From NCBI GenBank assembly GCA_964620535.1, contig CAZUHN010000157.1, positions 1-14,462 of the forward strand: a stretch of 14,462 nt of DNA, written 5' to 3'. This document shows, one piece after another, positions 1 through 6,739 of the stretch (its first letter is position 1; every line of letters begins with the position of its first letter). This DNA is from CAZUHN01 sp964620535 (GTDB lineage Bacteria; UBA8248). The position numbers and the translations under genes are program-made. The notes under the pieces are model-generated. The model had not been told where the DNA came from, did no database searches, and worked only from the letters and a program-made list of their open reading frames with translations.

Positions 1-289
1 AAACTTCGACCGCCTGGACCAGGCCCAAAAAAGGATCCTGCGCGGGAGAACGCGCGCGCACATGGAGGCCCTCAAGCGCCTCACCCGGCGGGAGAACGCG
101 CGCGCGGTCGAGGCGATGAAAAAGCGCGGCGTGGCCCTCTCCCCCCCTCCCGGGGAGGCCGTGCTTGAAGAATTCCGGCGGCGGGGGCGGGCGGCGCGGA
201 AAACCCTCGTCGGGAAGGGCGGGCCCATCCCCGCCGAGCTGATGGCCCGGATCGATGCGGTCCTCGCCGCGCGGCGGGGCGGAAGGTAG
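1..289 (+). CDS. dctP: TRAP transporter substrate-binding protein DctP, C-terminal end only (5' cut by window edge)
   Basis: The open frame runs in from the window edge (first full codon at base 2) and ends with TAG at 287-289, leaving 95 residues. In the family, DctP is the periplasmic solute receptor that hands a carboxylate-type substrate to the DctQM membrane pair. The tail seen here is the helical C-terminus usual in this family: a 'FDRLDQAQKRIL' helix, a long charged helix, a 'KKRGVAL' turn and a final amphipathic helix. The ligand pocket and signal peptide lie outside the window, so the substrate cannot be inferred. An internal ATG at 62 is not the real start, because homology-like sequence continues upstream of it. 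The stop lies 9 bases before dctQ, so the three genes form one operon. Identification rests mostly on this position plus the helical pattern. Confidence 0.82.
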   Translation, partial: NFDRLDQAQKRILRGRTRAHMEALKRLTRRENARAVEAMKKRGVALSPPPGEAVLEEFRRRGRAARKTLVGKGGPIPAELMARIDAVLAARRGGR

Positions 290-298
290 CCCGGGCGG

Positions 299-820
299 AT
301 GGCGAAGGAGGGGAGCGGGCCGCCCGTGGATCATTGGTGGGAGGGGATCGACAATTCCCTCGCCCGCGCCGAGGGCGCCCTCCTCGCGGCCCTCCTCACC
401 GCCATGGTGGGGGCGGGCTTTCTCCAGGTCGTCCTCCGGAATTTTTTCCAGACCGGGATCTTCGGGGGGGACCTCCTCCTGCGCCAGGGCCTTCTCTGGC
501 TCGGGATGCTCGGCGCCTCTCTCGGCGCGCGCGGCGGGGGCCGCCACATCGAGATCGACATCCTCACCCGGGCCCTCCCCGATCCCTGGGCGAGCCGGGC
601 CCGGCGGCTGACAGACCTTTTCGCGGCCGCGATCTGCGCCCTCCTCGTCCGCGCCTCCTGGCTCTTCCTGGCGGAGGAGTGGGAGGCGGGAACCCAGATC
701 GCGGGCCTCTTCCCCGCCTGGGCGTTCCAGATCGTCCTGCCCGCGGGCTTCCTCCTCATGGGGCTGCGCTTCCTCGCGGCGGCCCTCGCGGGCCGTCCTC
801 CGAAGGGGGAGCGGCCGTGA
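299..820 (+). CDS. dctQ: TRAP transporter small permease DctQ
   Basis: A 173-residue membrane protein with four hydrophobic helices (about residues 26-48, 59-77, 103-124 and 137-160), the layout of the DctQ small subunit. In characterised TRAP systems DctQ pairs with DctM to drive ion-coupled uptake of the substrate bound by DctP. The stretch 'GGGRHIEIDIL' near residues 80-90 matches the conserved 'GxHIxxD' loop of the family. The start is ATG 299, with a GGAAGG ribosome site at 281-286 inside the end of dctP. The end overlaps dctM by 4 bases (GTGA), so dctQ and dctM are probably translationally coupled. Length is normal for the family. Confidence 0.93.
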   Translation: MAKEGSGPPVDHWWEGIDNSLARAEGALLAALLTAMVGAGFLQVVLRNFFQTGIFGGDLLLRQGLLWLGMLGASLGARGGGRHIEIDILTRALPDPWASRARRLTDLFAAAICALLVRASWLFLAEEWEAGTQIAGLFPAWAFQIVLPAGFLLMGLRFLAAALAGRPPKGERP

Positions 821-2100
821 TCGTCCTCGGCGGCCTCGCCCTCGCGGTCCTCGCCCTCCTCGGCGCCCCCCTCTTCACCCTCATCGCCGCGGTGGGGCTC
901 TGGGGGTTCTGGGCGGAGGAGATCAGCGCGGCGGCGGTCATCATCGAGCTCTACCGCATGACGGACGCCCCCACTCTGCTGGCGATCCCCTTCTTCACCC
1001 TGGCGGGCTTCCTCATGGCGGAGGCGGGCACCCCCCGCCGCCTCACCGACCTGGCGCGCGCCGCGCTGGGCTGGATGCCGGGCGGCCTCGCCGTGGTAAC
1101 CCTCACCACCTGCGCCTTCTTCACCGCCTTCACGGGCGCCTCGGGGGCGACCATCGTGGCGCTGGGCGGGCTCCTCTTCGCCTCCCTCCTCCAGGACGGC
1201 TACGCCGAACGCTTCTCCCTCGGCCTGGTCACCACGAGCGGGGGAACGGGCCTCCTCTTTCCCCCGAGCCTGCCCCTCATCCTCTACGCCGTGGTGGCGG
1301 GGGTGAACATCGACCACCTCTTCCTCGCCGGGATCGTTCCGGGAATCCTGCTGATCGCCATCCTGGCCGCCTACTGCGTCCGCCGGGTCGGGGCGCTGGG
1401 CGTTCCCCGCACCCCCTTCTCCGCCGCCGCGCTGGGCCGGGCGGCGCGCGCCGCCGGGTGGGAAATTCCGCTCCCGATCCTCATCATGGGAGGCATCTAC
1501 GGCGGCTTCTACACGGCGGCCGAGGCGGCGGCGGTCGCGGCCGCCTACGTCTTTGTGATCGAGGTGTTCGTCTACCGCGACCTCGACCTCCGGCGGGACA
1601 TCCCCCGGATCGCCCGGGAGAGCATGGTGCTCGTCGGGGTCATCCTCGTCATCCTCGGGGCCTCTCTCGGCCTGACGAACTATCTCGTGGACCAGCAGGT
1701 ACCCATGCACCTGTTGGAGGCCATGCGGACCCTCCTCACCGAGCGGTGGGCCTTCCTCCTCGGGCTCACCATCTTCCTCCTCATCGTGGGCTGCCTGATG
1801 GACGTCTTCTCGGCCATCATCGTGGTCGTCCCCCTCATCGTTCCGGTCGCGCGGGAATTCGGGGTCCACCCGGTCCACCTGGGCGTCATCTTCCTGACCA
1901 ACCTGGAGATCGGCTACATGACCCCCCCCGTCGGGCTCAACCTCTTCATCGCGAGCAACCGCTTCAACAAACCCATCGGCGAGATCTGGCGCGCCACCCT
2001 TCCCTTCCTGGCCTGGCGCCTCCTCGCCCTCCTCCTCATCACCTACGTCTCGGCCATCAGCCTGACGCCCCTGCGCTGGTTCACCGGCGTCGGGCCTTGA
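817..2100 (+). CDS. dctM: TRAP transporter large permease DctM
   Basis: A 427-residue, very hydrophobic protein of the DctM family, the transport subunit that carries out sodium- or proton-driven substrate movement. Family signatures are clear: 'LLAIPFFTLAGFLM' near residue 50, 'FTGASGATIVALGG' near 107-120, 'LLFPPSLPLILY' near 147-158 and 'IGYMTPPVGLNLF' near 365-377. Length is typical. The start is GTG at 817, which overlaps the dctQ stop as GTGA and has a purine-rich GGGGGA ribosome site at 805-810. The frame is open further upstream, but that region lies in dctQ in another frame. The TCC/CTC-rich codon use matches the neighbours. The substrate is unknown; dicarboxylates, keto acids or sugar acids are all possible. 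Confidence 0.95.
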   Translation: MIVLGGLALAVLALLGAPLFTLIAAVGLWGFWAEEISAAAVIIELYRMTDAPTLLAIPFFTLAGFLMAEAGTPRRLTDLARAALGWMPGGLAVVTLTTCAFFTAFTGASGATIVALGGLLFASLLQDGYAERFSLGLVTTSGGTGLLFPPSLPLILYAVVAGVNIDHLFLAGIVPGILLIAILAAYCVRRVGALGVPRTPFSAAALGRAARAAGWEIPLPILIMGGIYGGFYTAAEAAAVAAAYVFVIEVFVYRDLDLRRDIPRIARESMVLVGVILVILGASLGLTNYLVDQQVPMHLLEAMRTLLTERWAFLLGLTIFLLIVGCLMDVFSAIIVVVPLIVPVAREFGVHPVHLGVIFLTNLEIGYMTPPVGLNLFIASNRFNKPIGEIWRATLPFLAWRLLALLLITYVSAISLTPLRWFTGVGP

Positions 2101-2120
2101 GAGGGGAGAGAGGGGGGCCG

Positions 2121-2140
2121 CCGCCCTTGAGGCGGTTTCC
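2121..2140 (+). terminator. Possible weak terminator after dctM
   Basis: About 20 bases after the dctM stop, CCGCC (2121-2125) and GGCGG (2131-2135) can pair around a 5-base loop, followed by TTTCC. The stem is short and the T run weak, so this is only a candidate end of the TRAP operon. Confidence 0.25.
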
Positions 2141-2324
2141 GCTCCCCGATATGCTCGCGCCTTGTGATTTTCCCCCGGCGCGATCCCGGGACGGGACGGC
2201 GGCCGGGAATAAGCGCATTTTGCGCTCTGTTATCCGAGTGAGCCCTGCCCGGCAGTACGAATTATCCGTTCAAGCCGCGGCGAGCGCGCGTTCTTTCATT
2301 CGAACCGCACAGGAGAGCGTATCC

Positions 2325-2852
2325 ATGGAAAAGGTGGCTCCGGGCCGGTTCACCGCCCAGCACGACGAGCCGTTCGTCGTCTACCTGCTCGGAATGCGGA
2401 TCAACCGCCTGTTCGCCTTTTCGAAATGGCTTTCGGTCGCAAGGGCGATCCGGCCGATGATGCGGACGCTCTCCGAAAATCCGGAAAAAGGGTACCTGGG
2501 GGGAAGGTACTTCTATTATTGGAGGGAGGCCGGGATGATCCAGTACTGGCGCTCGTACGAGGACATGGAAAGGTTCGCCCGGGACCCGGAGGACCCGCAC
2601 CCCGGCCCGTGGCGCCGGTTCAACGAAACGGTGAGCGCGGACGGCAGCGTCGGGATCTGGCACGAGGCCTTTCTTGTCGAGCGGGGCCGGTACGAGACGA
2701 TCTACGGGAACATGCCCCCCTTCGGGCTGGCGCAGGCCACCCGCGCCGTGCCGGCCGTGGGGCGCTTCGAGACCGCCGCGCGACGCATGGGAAGGGAGAG
2801 CGCCCCCGCCGTCTCCTCCCCGCCCCAGCCGGGGACGGCGCAAACCCGATGA
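2325..2852 (+). CDS. DUF4188 family monooxygenase-like protein
   Basis: A 175-residue protein that matches the DUF4188 / 'monooxygenase family protein' pattern, which has a ferredoxin-like, heme-free ABM-type fold. The motifs are in order: 'FVVYLLGMRINR' near residues 18-29, 'MIQYWRSYEDMERFARDP' near 71-88, 'WRRFN' near 96-100, 'VGIWHEAFLV' near 109-118 and 'YETIYGNMPPFGL' near 123-135. The last two are the family hallmark. The function of DUF4188 proteins is not established; a monooxygenase role is inferred from fold. The start is ATG 2325 with a good AGGAGAG site at 2311-2317. The last 40 residues are a disordered Pro/Ala/Arg-rich tail. The stop overlaps the bioA start as ATGA, so the two are co-translated. 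The 224-base gap upstream sets this pair apart from the TRAP operon. Confidence 0.88.
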   Translation: MEKVAPGRFTAQHDEPFVVYLLGMRINRLFAFSKWLSVARAIRPMMRTLSENPEKGYLGGRYFYYWREAGMIQYWRSYEDMERFARDPEDPHPGPWRRFNETVSADGSVGIWHEAFLVERGRYETIYGNMPPFGLAQATRAVPAVGRFETAARRMGRESAPAVSSPPQPGTAQTR

Positions 2853-4240
2853 CCCCCCCCGGCGGAAGCGACGAGCGCGAGAGGCTCCGCCGGCTCACCG
2901 AGCTGGACCGGCGCCACCTCTGGCACCCCTTTACCCAGATGGAGGAGTGGGAGCGGGAGGACCCGCCCATCATGGTGGACCGCTCCGAGGGGGCCTACCT
3001 CATCGACGTGGAGGGGCGTCGCTACTTCGACGGTGTCTCCTCCCTCTGGGTGAACCTGCACGGCCACCGCCGGGAGGAGATCGACGCCGCGATCCGCGGC
3101 CAGCTCTCCCGCGTGGCCCACTCCACCCAGCTCGGGATGGGAAGCCCCCCCGCGATCGAGCTGGCCGCGCGCCTGGCCGAGATCGCCCCCGAGGGACTTG
3201 CCCGCGTTTTCTACTCGGACAGCGGGGCGACCGCCGTCGAGACCGCCCTCAAGATGGCCTTCCAGTACCAGCGGCAGCGCCGCCCCGCCCGGCCCGGGAA
3301 GTCGCGCTTTCTCGCCCTGAACCTCGCCTACCACGGGGACACGGTGGGGGCGGTCAGCCTGGGAGGGATCGGACTTTTCCACGGCACCTTCGGACCCCTC
3401 CTCTTCGACACCCTGCGGGCGGAAACGGCCTACTGCTACCGCTGCCCGCGGGGGGGGGAGAAGAACCCCTGCCCCGTCTGTGCGGGGGAGGAGATCGAAT
3501 CGATCATCGCCGGTAACGCCGAAACCCTCGCCGCCGTCGTGATCGAGCCCATGATCCAGGCCGCGGGCGGGATGATCGTCCACCCGCCGGAATTCCTCCG
3601 GCGGGTGGCGGCGGCCTGCGCGGCGCACGACGTTCTCCTCATCGCGGACGAGGTGGCGACCGGCTTCGGACGGACGGGGCGGATGTTCGCCTGCGAGCAC
3701 GCGGGGGTCGCGCCCGACATCCTCTGCCTCGCGAAGGGTATGACGGGCGGCTACCTCCCCCTCGCGGCCACCCTCGCCACCGAGGAGATCTTCGACGCCT
3801 TCCGGGGCGCGCCGGACTCGGGGCGCGCCTTCTACCACGGGCACTCCTACACCGGAAATCCCCTCGGCTGCGCCGCCGCCCTGGCGAACCTGGACGTTTT
3901 CGAAAAAGACCGGACCCTGGAAGGGCTCCGGCCAAAGATCGGCGCCCTGTGGAAGAGGCTGGAGGGGCTGCGCTCCCTTCCCGCCGTCGGGGAGGTGCGC
4001 GGGATCGGCTTCATGGCCGGGGTCGAGCTCGTGGCCGACCGGGAGATGCGCACGCCCTACCCCTACGGGGAGCGCGCCGGGATCCGGGTGTGCCAGGCCG
4101 CCCGGCGGCGCGGGCTCGCCGTCCGGCCCCTGGGGGACGTGCTGGTCCTCATGCCCCCCTACTGCGCGGGCGAAGAGGAGATCGGCTGGATGGTGGAGGT
4201 GATCGGGGAGTCGATCGAGGAGGCCGCGGCGCGCTTCTAG
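2849..4240 (+). CDS. bioA: Adenosylmethionine-8-amino-7-oxononanoate aminotransferase (DAPA synthase)
   Basis: A 463-residue class III PLP-dependent aminotransferase. BioA converts 7-keto-8-aminopelargonate to 7,8-diaminopelargonate in biotin synthesis, using S-adenosylmethionine as amino donor. BioA signatures: 'HLWHPFTQM' (residues 23-31), 'DGVSSLWVNLHGH' (61-73), 'SDSGATAVETALKMA' (123-137), 'YHGDTVGAVSLGG' (161-173), 'ADEVATGFGRTG' (266-277) and the PLP lysine in 'LAKGMTGGYLPLA' (Lys296). Four cysteines in a CxxC-x8-CxxC layout (residues 196-211) sit in the insert where many BioA proteins of the Bacillus type carry cysteines. The start is ATG 2849, inside the previous gene's stop, with no clear ribosome site of its own, so translation probably depends on coupling. 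An 8-C run follows the start codon. No other biotin gene is in the window. The stop converges with the GerMN gene. Confidence 0.95.
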   Translation: MTPPGGSDERERLRRLTELDRRHLWHPFTQMEEWEREDPPIMVDRSEGAYLIDVEGRRYFDGVSSLWVNLHGHRREEIDAAIRGQLSRVAHSTQLGMGSPPAIELAARLAEIAPEGLARVFYSDSGATAVETALKMAFQYQRQRRPARPGKSRFLALNLAYHGDTVGAVSLGGIGLFHGTFGPLLFDTLRAETAYCYRCPRGGEKNPCPVCAGEEIESIIAGNAETLAAVVIEPMIQAAGGMIVHPPEFLRRVAAACAAHDVLLIADEVATGFGRTGRMFACEHAGVAPDILCLAKGMTGGYLPLAATLATEEIFDAFRGAPDSGRAFYHGHSYTGNPLGCAAALANLDVFEKDRTLEGLRPKIGALWKRLEGLRSLPAVGEVRGIGFMAGVELVADREMRTPYPYGERAGIRVCQAARRRGLAVRPLGDVLVLMPPYCAGEEEIGWMVEVIGESIEEAAARF

Positions 4241-4941
4241 CCCCCGCCGCCGGGCACGCCCACCGGGGGAAGGGGCGCCGCGGGAGCGCCCACAACAGGG
4301 GGCGGATCTACCGCCGGGGGCGTTCCCTCCGCCGGGGTGGGACCCTCCGCAGAGGGCGTTCCCTCCGCGATAAGATCCTCCCGGGCGCGCAGGGGTCCCG
4401 CGATCGAGTAGCTCCCCGCGATGGTCTCGGCCTCCTGGCCGTCGATCAGGATGGCCACCCGCTCGTACTCCGGAAAATTCATGAGGACGGTGTTCGCCAC
4501 CGCGTGGGCGGTGAGCATCTCGGCCCACGCCCCCCCCGGGTGTCCCTCCCGCATGGCCTTGTCGAAGTCGAGGTAGACCGTCCCCGACGGGCCGATGACG
4601 GCGGAGCGCAGCTTCGCGCCCGGAGGTACTACGGGGAAAAGGGACGCGTCCGGGGGGCCGGCGACGAGCGCCTCCACCGCGGCGCGGAGATTCCCCATCC
4701 GGTCCTTCCGGTCCTCCAGCGCGGCGGAATAGCGCTTCAGGAGATCGTCCTCCGCGCTCACAAAGAAAAGGTCCACCTTCCGGGTGGCGGCGAGCCCCTC
4801 CTCCGGCGCCGCGGGGCCGAGGGCCGCCCGCCCCCCCCGCTCCAGGAGGTCCAGAACGGCGTCGGGGTTCGAGAGCACCGCCCCCGCCCCCACGAGGGCG
4901 AGAAGGAGGAAAAATATTCCGAGCCGCACCCGCCGTCTCAT
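4237..4941 (-). CDS. GerMN domain protein, membrane-anchored
   Basis: A 234-residue protein with a basic N-terminus and one hydrophobic segment (about residues 6-22), either an uncleaved anchor or a signal peptide. A GerMN domain spans about 55-185: 'KVDLFFVSAED', 'AAVEALVAGPP', 'SAVIGPSGTVYLDFD', 'NTVLMNFPEYERVAILIDGQ'. GerMN domains are known from the Bacillus germination/sporulation protein GerM and from envelope proteins of non-sporulating bacteria; the ligand is not established. The last 45 residues are a low-complexity Pro/Gly/Ala tail. The ATG at 4941 was chosen over a longer frame because it has a GGAGGG ribosome site, begins at a proper anchor, and lies one base after the amidase stop (TGATATG). 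The two genes are clearly coupled, which suggests joint work in the cell wall. Confidence 0.88.
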   Translation of the reverse strand: MRRRVRLGIFFLLLALVGAGAVLSNPDAVLDLLERGGRAALGPAAPEEGLAATRKVDLFFVSAEDDLLKRYSAALEDRKDRMGNLRAAVEALVAGPPDASLFPVVPPGAKLRSAVIGPSGTVYLDFDKAMREGHPGGAWAEMLTAHAVANTVLMNFPEYERVAILIDGQEAETIAGSYSIAGPLRAREDLIAEGTPSAEGPTPAEGTPPAVDPPPVVGAPAAPLPPVGVPGGGG

Positions 4942-4942
4942 A

Positions 4943-5782
4943 TCACCCTCCCCCGCCGGGGACGGTCCCGCCGCCGGGGACGGCCGAAGGCGCTCCGGGG
5001 GGGAGGCCCGCCCCGGGCTTCGCCTCCGGCGCCTTTTCCGGAAGGCGGGCGAAGCGCGCGACCTCCGCCTCAAGCGCGCCGAGGTAGGGGTTTCCGATCT
5101 TCATCTCCCTCAACCGCGCCACCTCCTCCGGGGTGGATATCACCCCCATGCTCACATAGACCGCCGCCATCTTCGCCCCCTCGAGCGCGCGCACCGGGAG
5201 GACGCGAAGGGGCACCCGGACCCTCGCCCGGATCCGCCGGAAACGCTCCGTCAGGCCCTGGGCGAAGCGGTGGCTCGCCGCGAGGTGGACGTTCTGCCCC
5301 CGCTGCCATCGCGCGGCGGCGGCCTCGGAGGACTCGCCCCCCGCGGTGGGGGGCCGCTGGGGGGAGGCGACGAGGACGGCGGGCCCGCGGGCGCCCTTGC
5401 GCCAGGAGGCGTCGGCATGGATGGAGATGAAAAGGTTGGCCACGTTGTAGTTGGCGACCGCGGCGCGCTGGGCCGGGGATATCTCGGTGTCCCGCTCCCG
5501 GGTGAGGATGACCTTGACCCCGGGCCGGCGGCGCAAGCGCTCGGCGAGGAGGGAGGCGATCCGGAGCGTGAAGTCCTTTTCGAGGACGGGGCCCGGGCCG
5601 TGGCTGCCCGCGTCCCTTCCCCCGTGGCCCGGGTCCAGGGCCAGGATGAACCGGACCGGATCGGGCGGAGGAGCCCCCCCCACGGTCCCCGCCGGGGCCT
5701 GGGCCCCCGCCGGGGCGGCGCAGGCAGCCCCTCCGGCAGCGGCCAGGATGCCCGCCAGGGCGGCCGTCCAGCACTTTCGCAA
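4943..5782 (-). CDS. N-acetylmuramoyl-L-alanine amidase (Amidase_3), catalytic Glu apparently missing
   Basis: A 279-residue exported Amidase_3 protein. Such enzymes cut the amide bond between MurNAc and the stem peptide of peptidoglycan, using zinc. The three zinc ligands are in place: His53 in 'LDPGHGGRDAG', Glu68 in 'LEKDF' and His122 in 'FISIHADA'. The usual 'VELGFISNPEE' motif, which supplies the catalytic Glu, reads 'VSMGVISTPEE', so that Glu is Ser211 (AGC at 5152-5150). Activity is therefore doubtful. The longest frame begins at TTG 5815, but TTG 5782 is preferred: it follows AGGAGGA at a 6-base spacing and gives a perfect signal peptide ('MRKCWTAALAGILAAAGG', then AQA). The C-terminus has two copies of a PGGG unit from an 18-base DNA repeat (4953-4983). 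It is cotranscribed with the downstream GerMN gene and divergent from the lipoprotein operon. Confidence 0.9.
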   Translation of the reverse strand: MRKCWTAALAGILAAAGGAACAAPAGAQAPAGTVGGAPPPDPVRFILALDPGHGGRDAGSHGPGPVLEKDFTLRIASLLAERLRRRPGVKVILTRERDTEISPAQRAAVANYNVANLFISIHADASWRKGARGPAVLVASPQRPPTAGGESSEAAAARWQRGQNVHLAASHRFAQGLTERFRRIRARVRVPLRVLPVRALEGAKMAAVYVSMGVISTPEEVARLREMKIGNPYLGALEAEVARFARLPEKAPEAKPGAGLPPGAPSAVPGGGTVPGGGG

Positions 5783-5788
5783 CGAAAA

Positions 5789-5795
5789 TCCTCCT
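5789..5795 (-). promoter_or_regulatory. Ribosome binding site deciding the amidase TTG start
   Basis: The minus strand reads AGGAGGA here, 6 bases before TTG at 5782. It lies inside the longer open frame that begins at 5815. It is the best ribosome site in the area and puts the start exactly at the signal peptide. Confidence 0.75.
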
Positions 5796-5985
5796 GAAGG
5801 GTTCGACGCGGCCAAGGTAACATCTCGCCGTCCGCCTGGCCATCGAAGGGGGAAAGCCGAGGGTTGCGCGCGGCCCGGAATTCCCGTAAGGAAAGGGAAA
5901 TAGAAAGGGTGCCTCCCGCCCGGCCCGAACCTCCCCCACCGCCCCGTTCCGCGTTTCCGCCCGCCCCGAGGAGGGCCCCTGCCCC

Positions 5986-6447
5986 ATGAAACGACGCGCC
6001 GTCCCCTGCATGGCCCTTGCCCTCGCGCTCACCCTCCCGGCTGCCGGATGCGCGAGGCTGGGAAGCCCGGCTTCCGGCCCCTCTGCCGAGCAACGCGAAG
6101 CGAAGAACTTCCGCTTCCCCGACCTGCCCATCCCCCTCGGCCTCTCGCTGGACCTGCCGAAGTCCTTCATCTTCGAGTCGCCCGGAACGCGCGCCGGACA
6201 CCTCGTTTACACGGGCTACCGGAAGTACGAAAATGTCGTCGGCTTCTACCGGGAAAAAATGCCGGACCACGGCTGGAAGCTCGTGAGCAGCTTCGAGCGG
6301 GGGCAGGCCACCCTGACCTTCGAGAAGACCGGCTGGATCTCCACCGTCATGGTCCGCCGCCGGGCGTTCGGAAGCGTGGTCGAGATCAACATCGGGCCGA
6401 GGGAAAAAGAATTCGTTGAGCAGGACATACCGCCCAAGCGAAGATGA
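5986..6447 (+). CDS. Small conserved-type lipoprotein of unknown function
   Basis: A 153-residue protein with a textbook lipoprotein signal peptide: a basic start, a hydrophobic stretch and the lipobox 'LPAAGC' with Cys22 as the lipid site. The mature part (about 40-145) has alternating strands and short helices: 'FPDLPIPLGLSLD', 'SFIFESPGTRAGHLVYTG', 'VVGFYREKMPDHGWKLVS', 'ATLTFEKTGW', 'VEINIG'. A proline-rich 'PDLPIP' opening and a 'FYREKMPDHGW' helix recur in small lipoproteins of GC-rich deltaproteobacteria as I recall them, but I cannot name the family or a function. The start is ATG 5986 after a GAGGAGGG site at 5968-5975. It is the first gene of a likely operon with the DUF2007 gene, which begins 32 bases before its stop, and pyrE. 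Confidence 0.85.
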   Translation: MKRRAVPCMALALALTLPAAGCARLGSPASGPSAEQREAKNFRFPDLPIPLGLSLDLPKSFIFESPGTRAGHLVYTGYRKYENVVGFYREKMPDHGWKLVSSFERGQATLTFEKTGWISTVMVRRRAFGSVVEINIGPREKEFVEQDIPPKRR

Positions 6448-6694
6448 CCTCCCCGCCCTCTGCCTCGTCAAGACCGTGGACGGCCAGGCGGAGGCCCTCG
6501 TCCTCAAGGCACGGCTCGAAGCCGATCGCATCCCCGTCCACCTGAACTACGAATCGGCGGGCTCGGTCTACGGCTTCCGCGCGGCGGGGCTGGGCCAGGT
6601 GCGCGTCCTGGTGCCCGCGGCCTTCGCGGCGGCGGCCCGACAAATCTGCGGAGGGGAAGGGGAGCCCCCCGGCCCCGAAGACCCCGAGGGCTAG
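6416..6694 (+). CDS. DUF2007 family protein (putative signal-transducing / metal-binding-like small protein)
   Basis: A 92-residue protein with the DUF2007 pattern: a first strand 'LVKTVDGQAEALVLKARLEADRIPVHL' that runs into a helix, a glycine-rich middle ('GSVYGFRAAGLG') and a final strand-helix 'VRVLVPAAFAAAARQI'. The fold resembles the GlnB-like ferredoxin fold; the biological role of DUF2007 proteins is not established. The start is taken as TTG 6416, because the only later in-frame start (GTG 6476) would remove the first strand. That start overlaps the upstream lipoprotein gene by 32 bases and has only a weak GAGGG site, so coupling is likely. The TAG stop overlaps a perfect hairpin that precedes pyrE. 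The last 15 residues are acidic and proline-rich, probably disordered. Confidence 0.8.
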   Translation: MSRTYRPSEDDLPALCLVKTVDGQAEALVLKARLEADRIPVHLNYESAGSVYGFRAAGLGQVRVLVPAAFAAAARQICGGEGEPPGPEDPEG

Positions 6695-6711
6695 GCGGCA
6701 TGAGGCCGCCT
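6693..6711 (+). repeat. Perfect 7-bp hairpin between the DUF2007 gene and pyrE
   Basis: AGGCGGC (6693-6699) and GCCGCCT (6705-6711) pair around a 5-base loop. The left arm overlaps the DUF2007 stop codon, and pyrE starts 28 bases after the right arm. No T run follows, so it is not a simple terminator. It may be an mRNA processing or stability element. Confidence 0.5.
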
Positions 6712-6739
6712 CACCCGGGTAAAAGAGAAAGGCGGCCCC

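Noticed and set aside
331..1878. Very long open frame antisense to dctQ/dctM
   Set aside because: Its product is Asp/Glu/Arg/His-rich low complexity, the usual mirror image of GC-rich hydrophobic genes; dctQ and dctM are clear on the other strand.
2212..2226. AGCGCA-TTT-TGCGCT hairpin as a terminator or operator before the DUF4188 gene
   Set aside because: Six-base stem with no T run after it and no second copy; too weak to call.
2853..2860. Run of 8 C directly after the bioA start as a phase-variation tract
   Set aside because: Similar 8-base G/C runs occur elsewhere in the window, including inside dctM, so this is expected at such GC content; the frame is intact.
2702..4528. 608-codon open frame antisense to bioA
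   Set aside because: No protein-like pattern, Gly/Arg/Pro-rich; caused by high GC opposite a real gene.
4953..4983. 18-base tandem repeat at the amidase 3' end as a CRISPR-like or mobile repeat
   Set aside because: Only two imperfect units, coding for a PGGG linker in frame; ordinary low-complexity tail.
5816..5985. Divergent promoters between the amidase and the lipoprotein operon
   Set aside because: They must exist, but no -35/-10 pair with more than a few matches was found (TTGCGC at 5864 has a poor partner).
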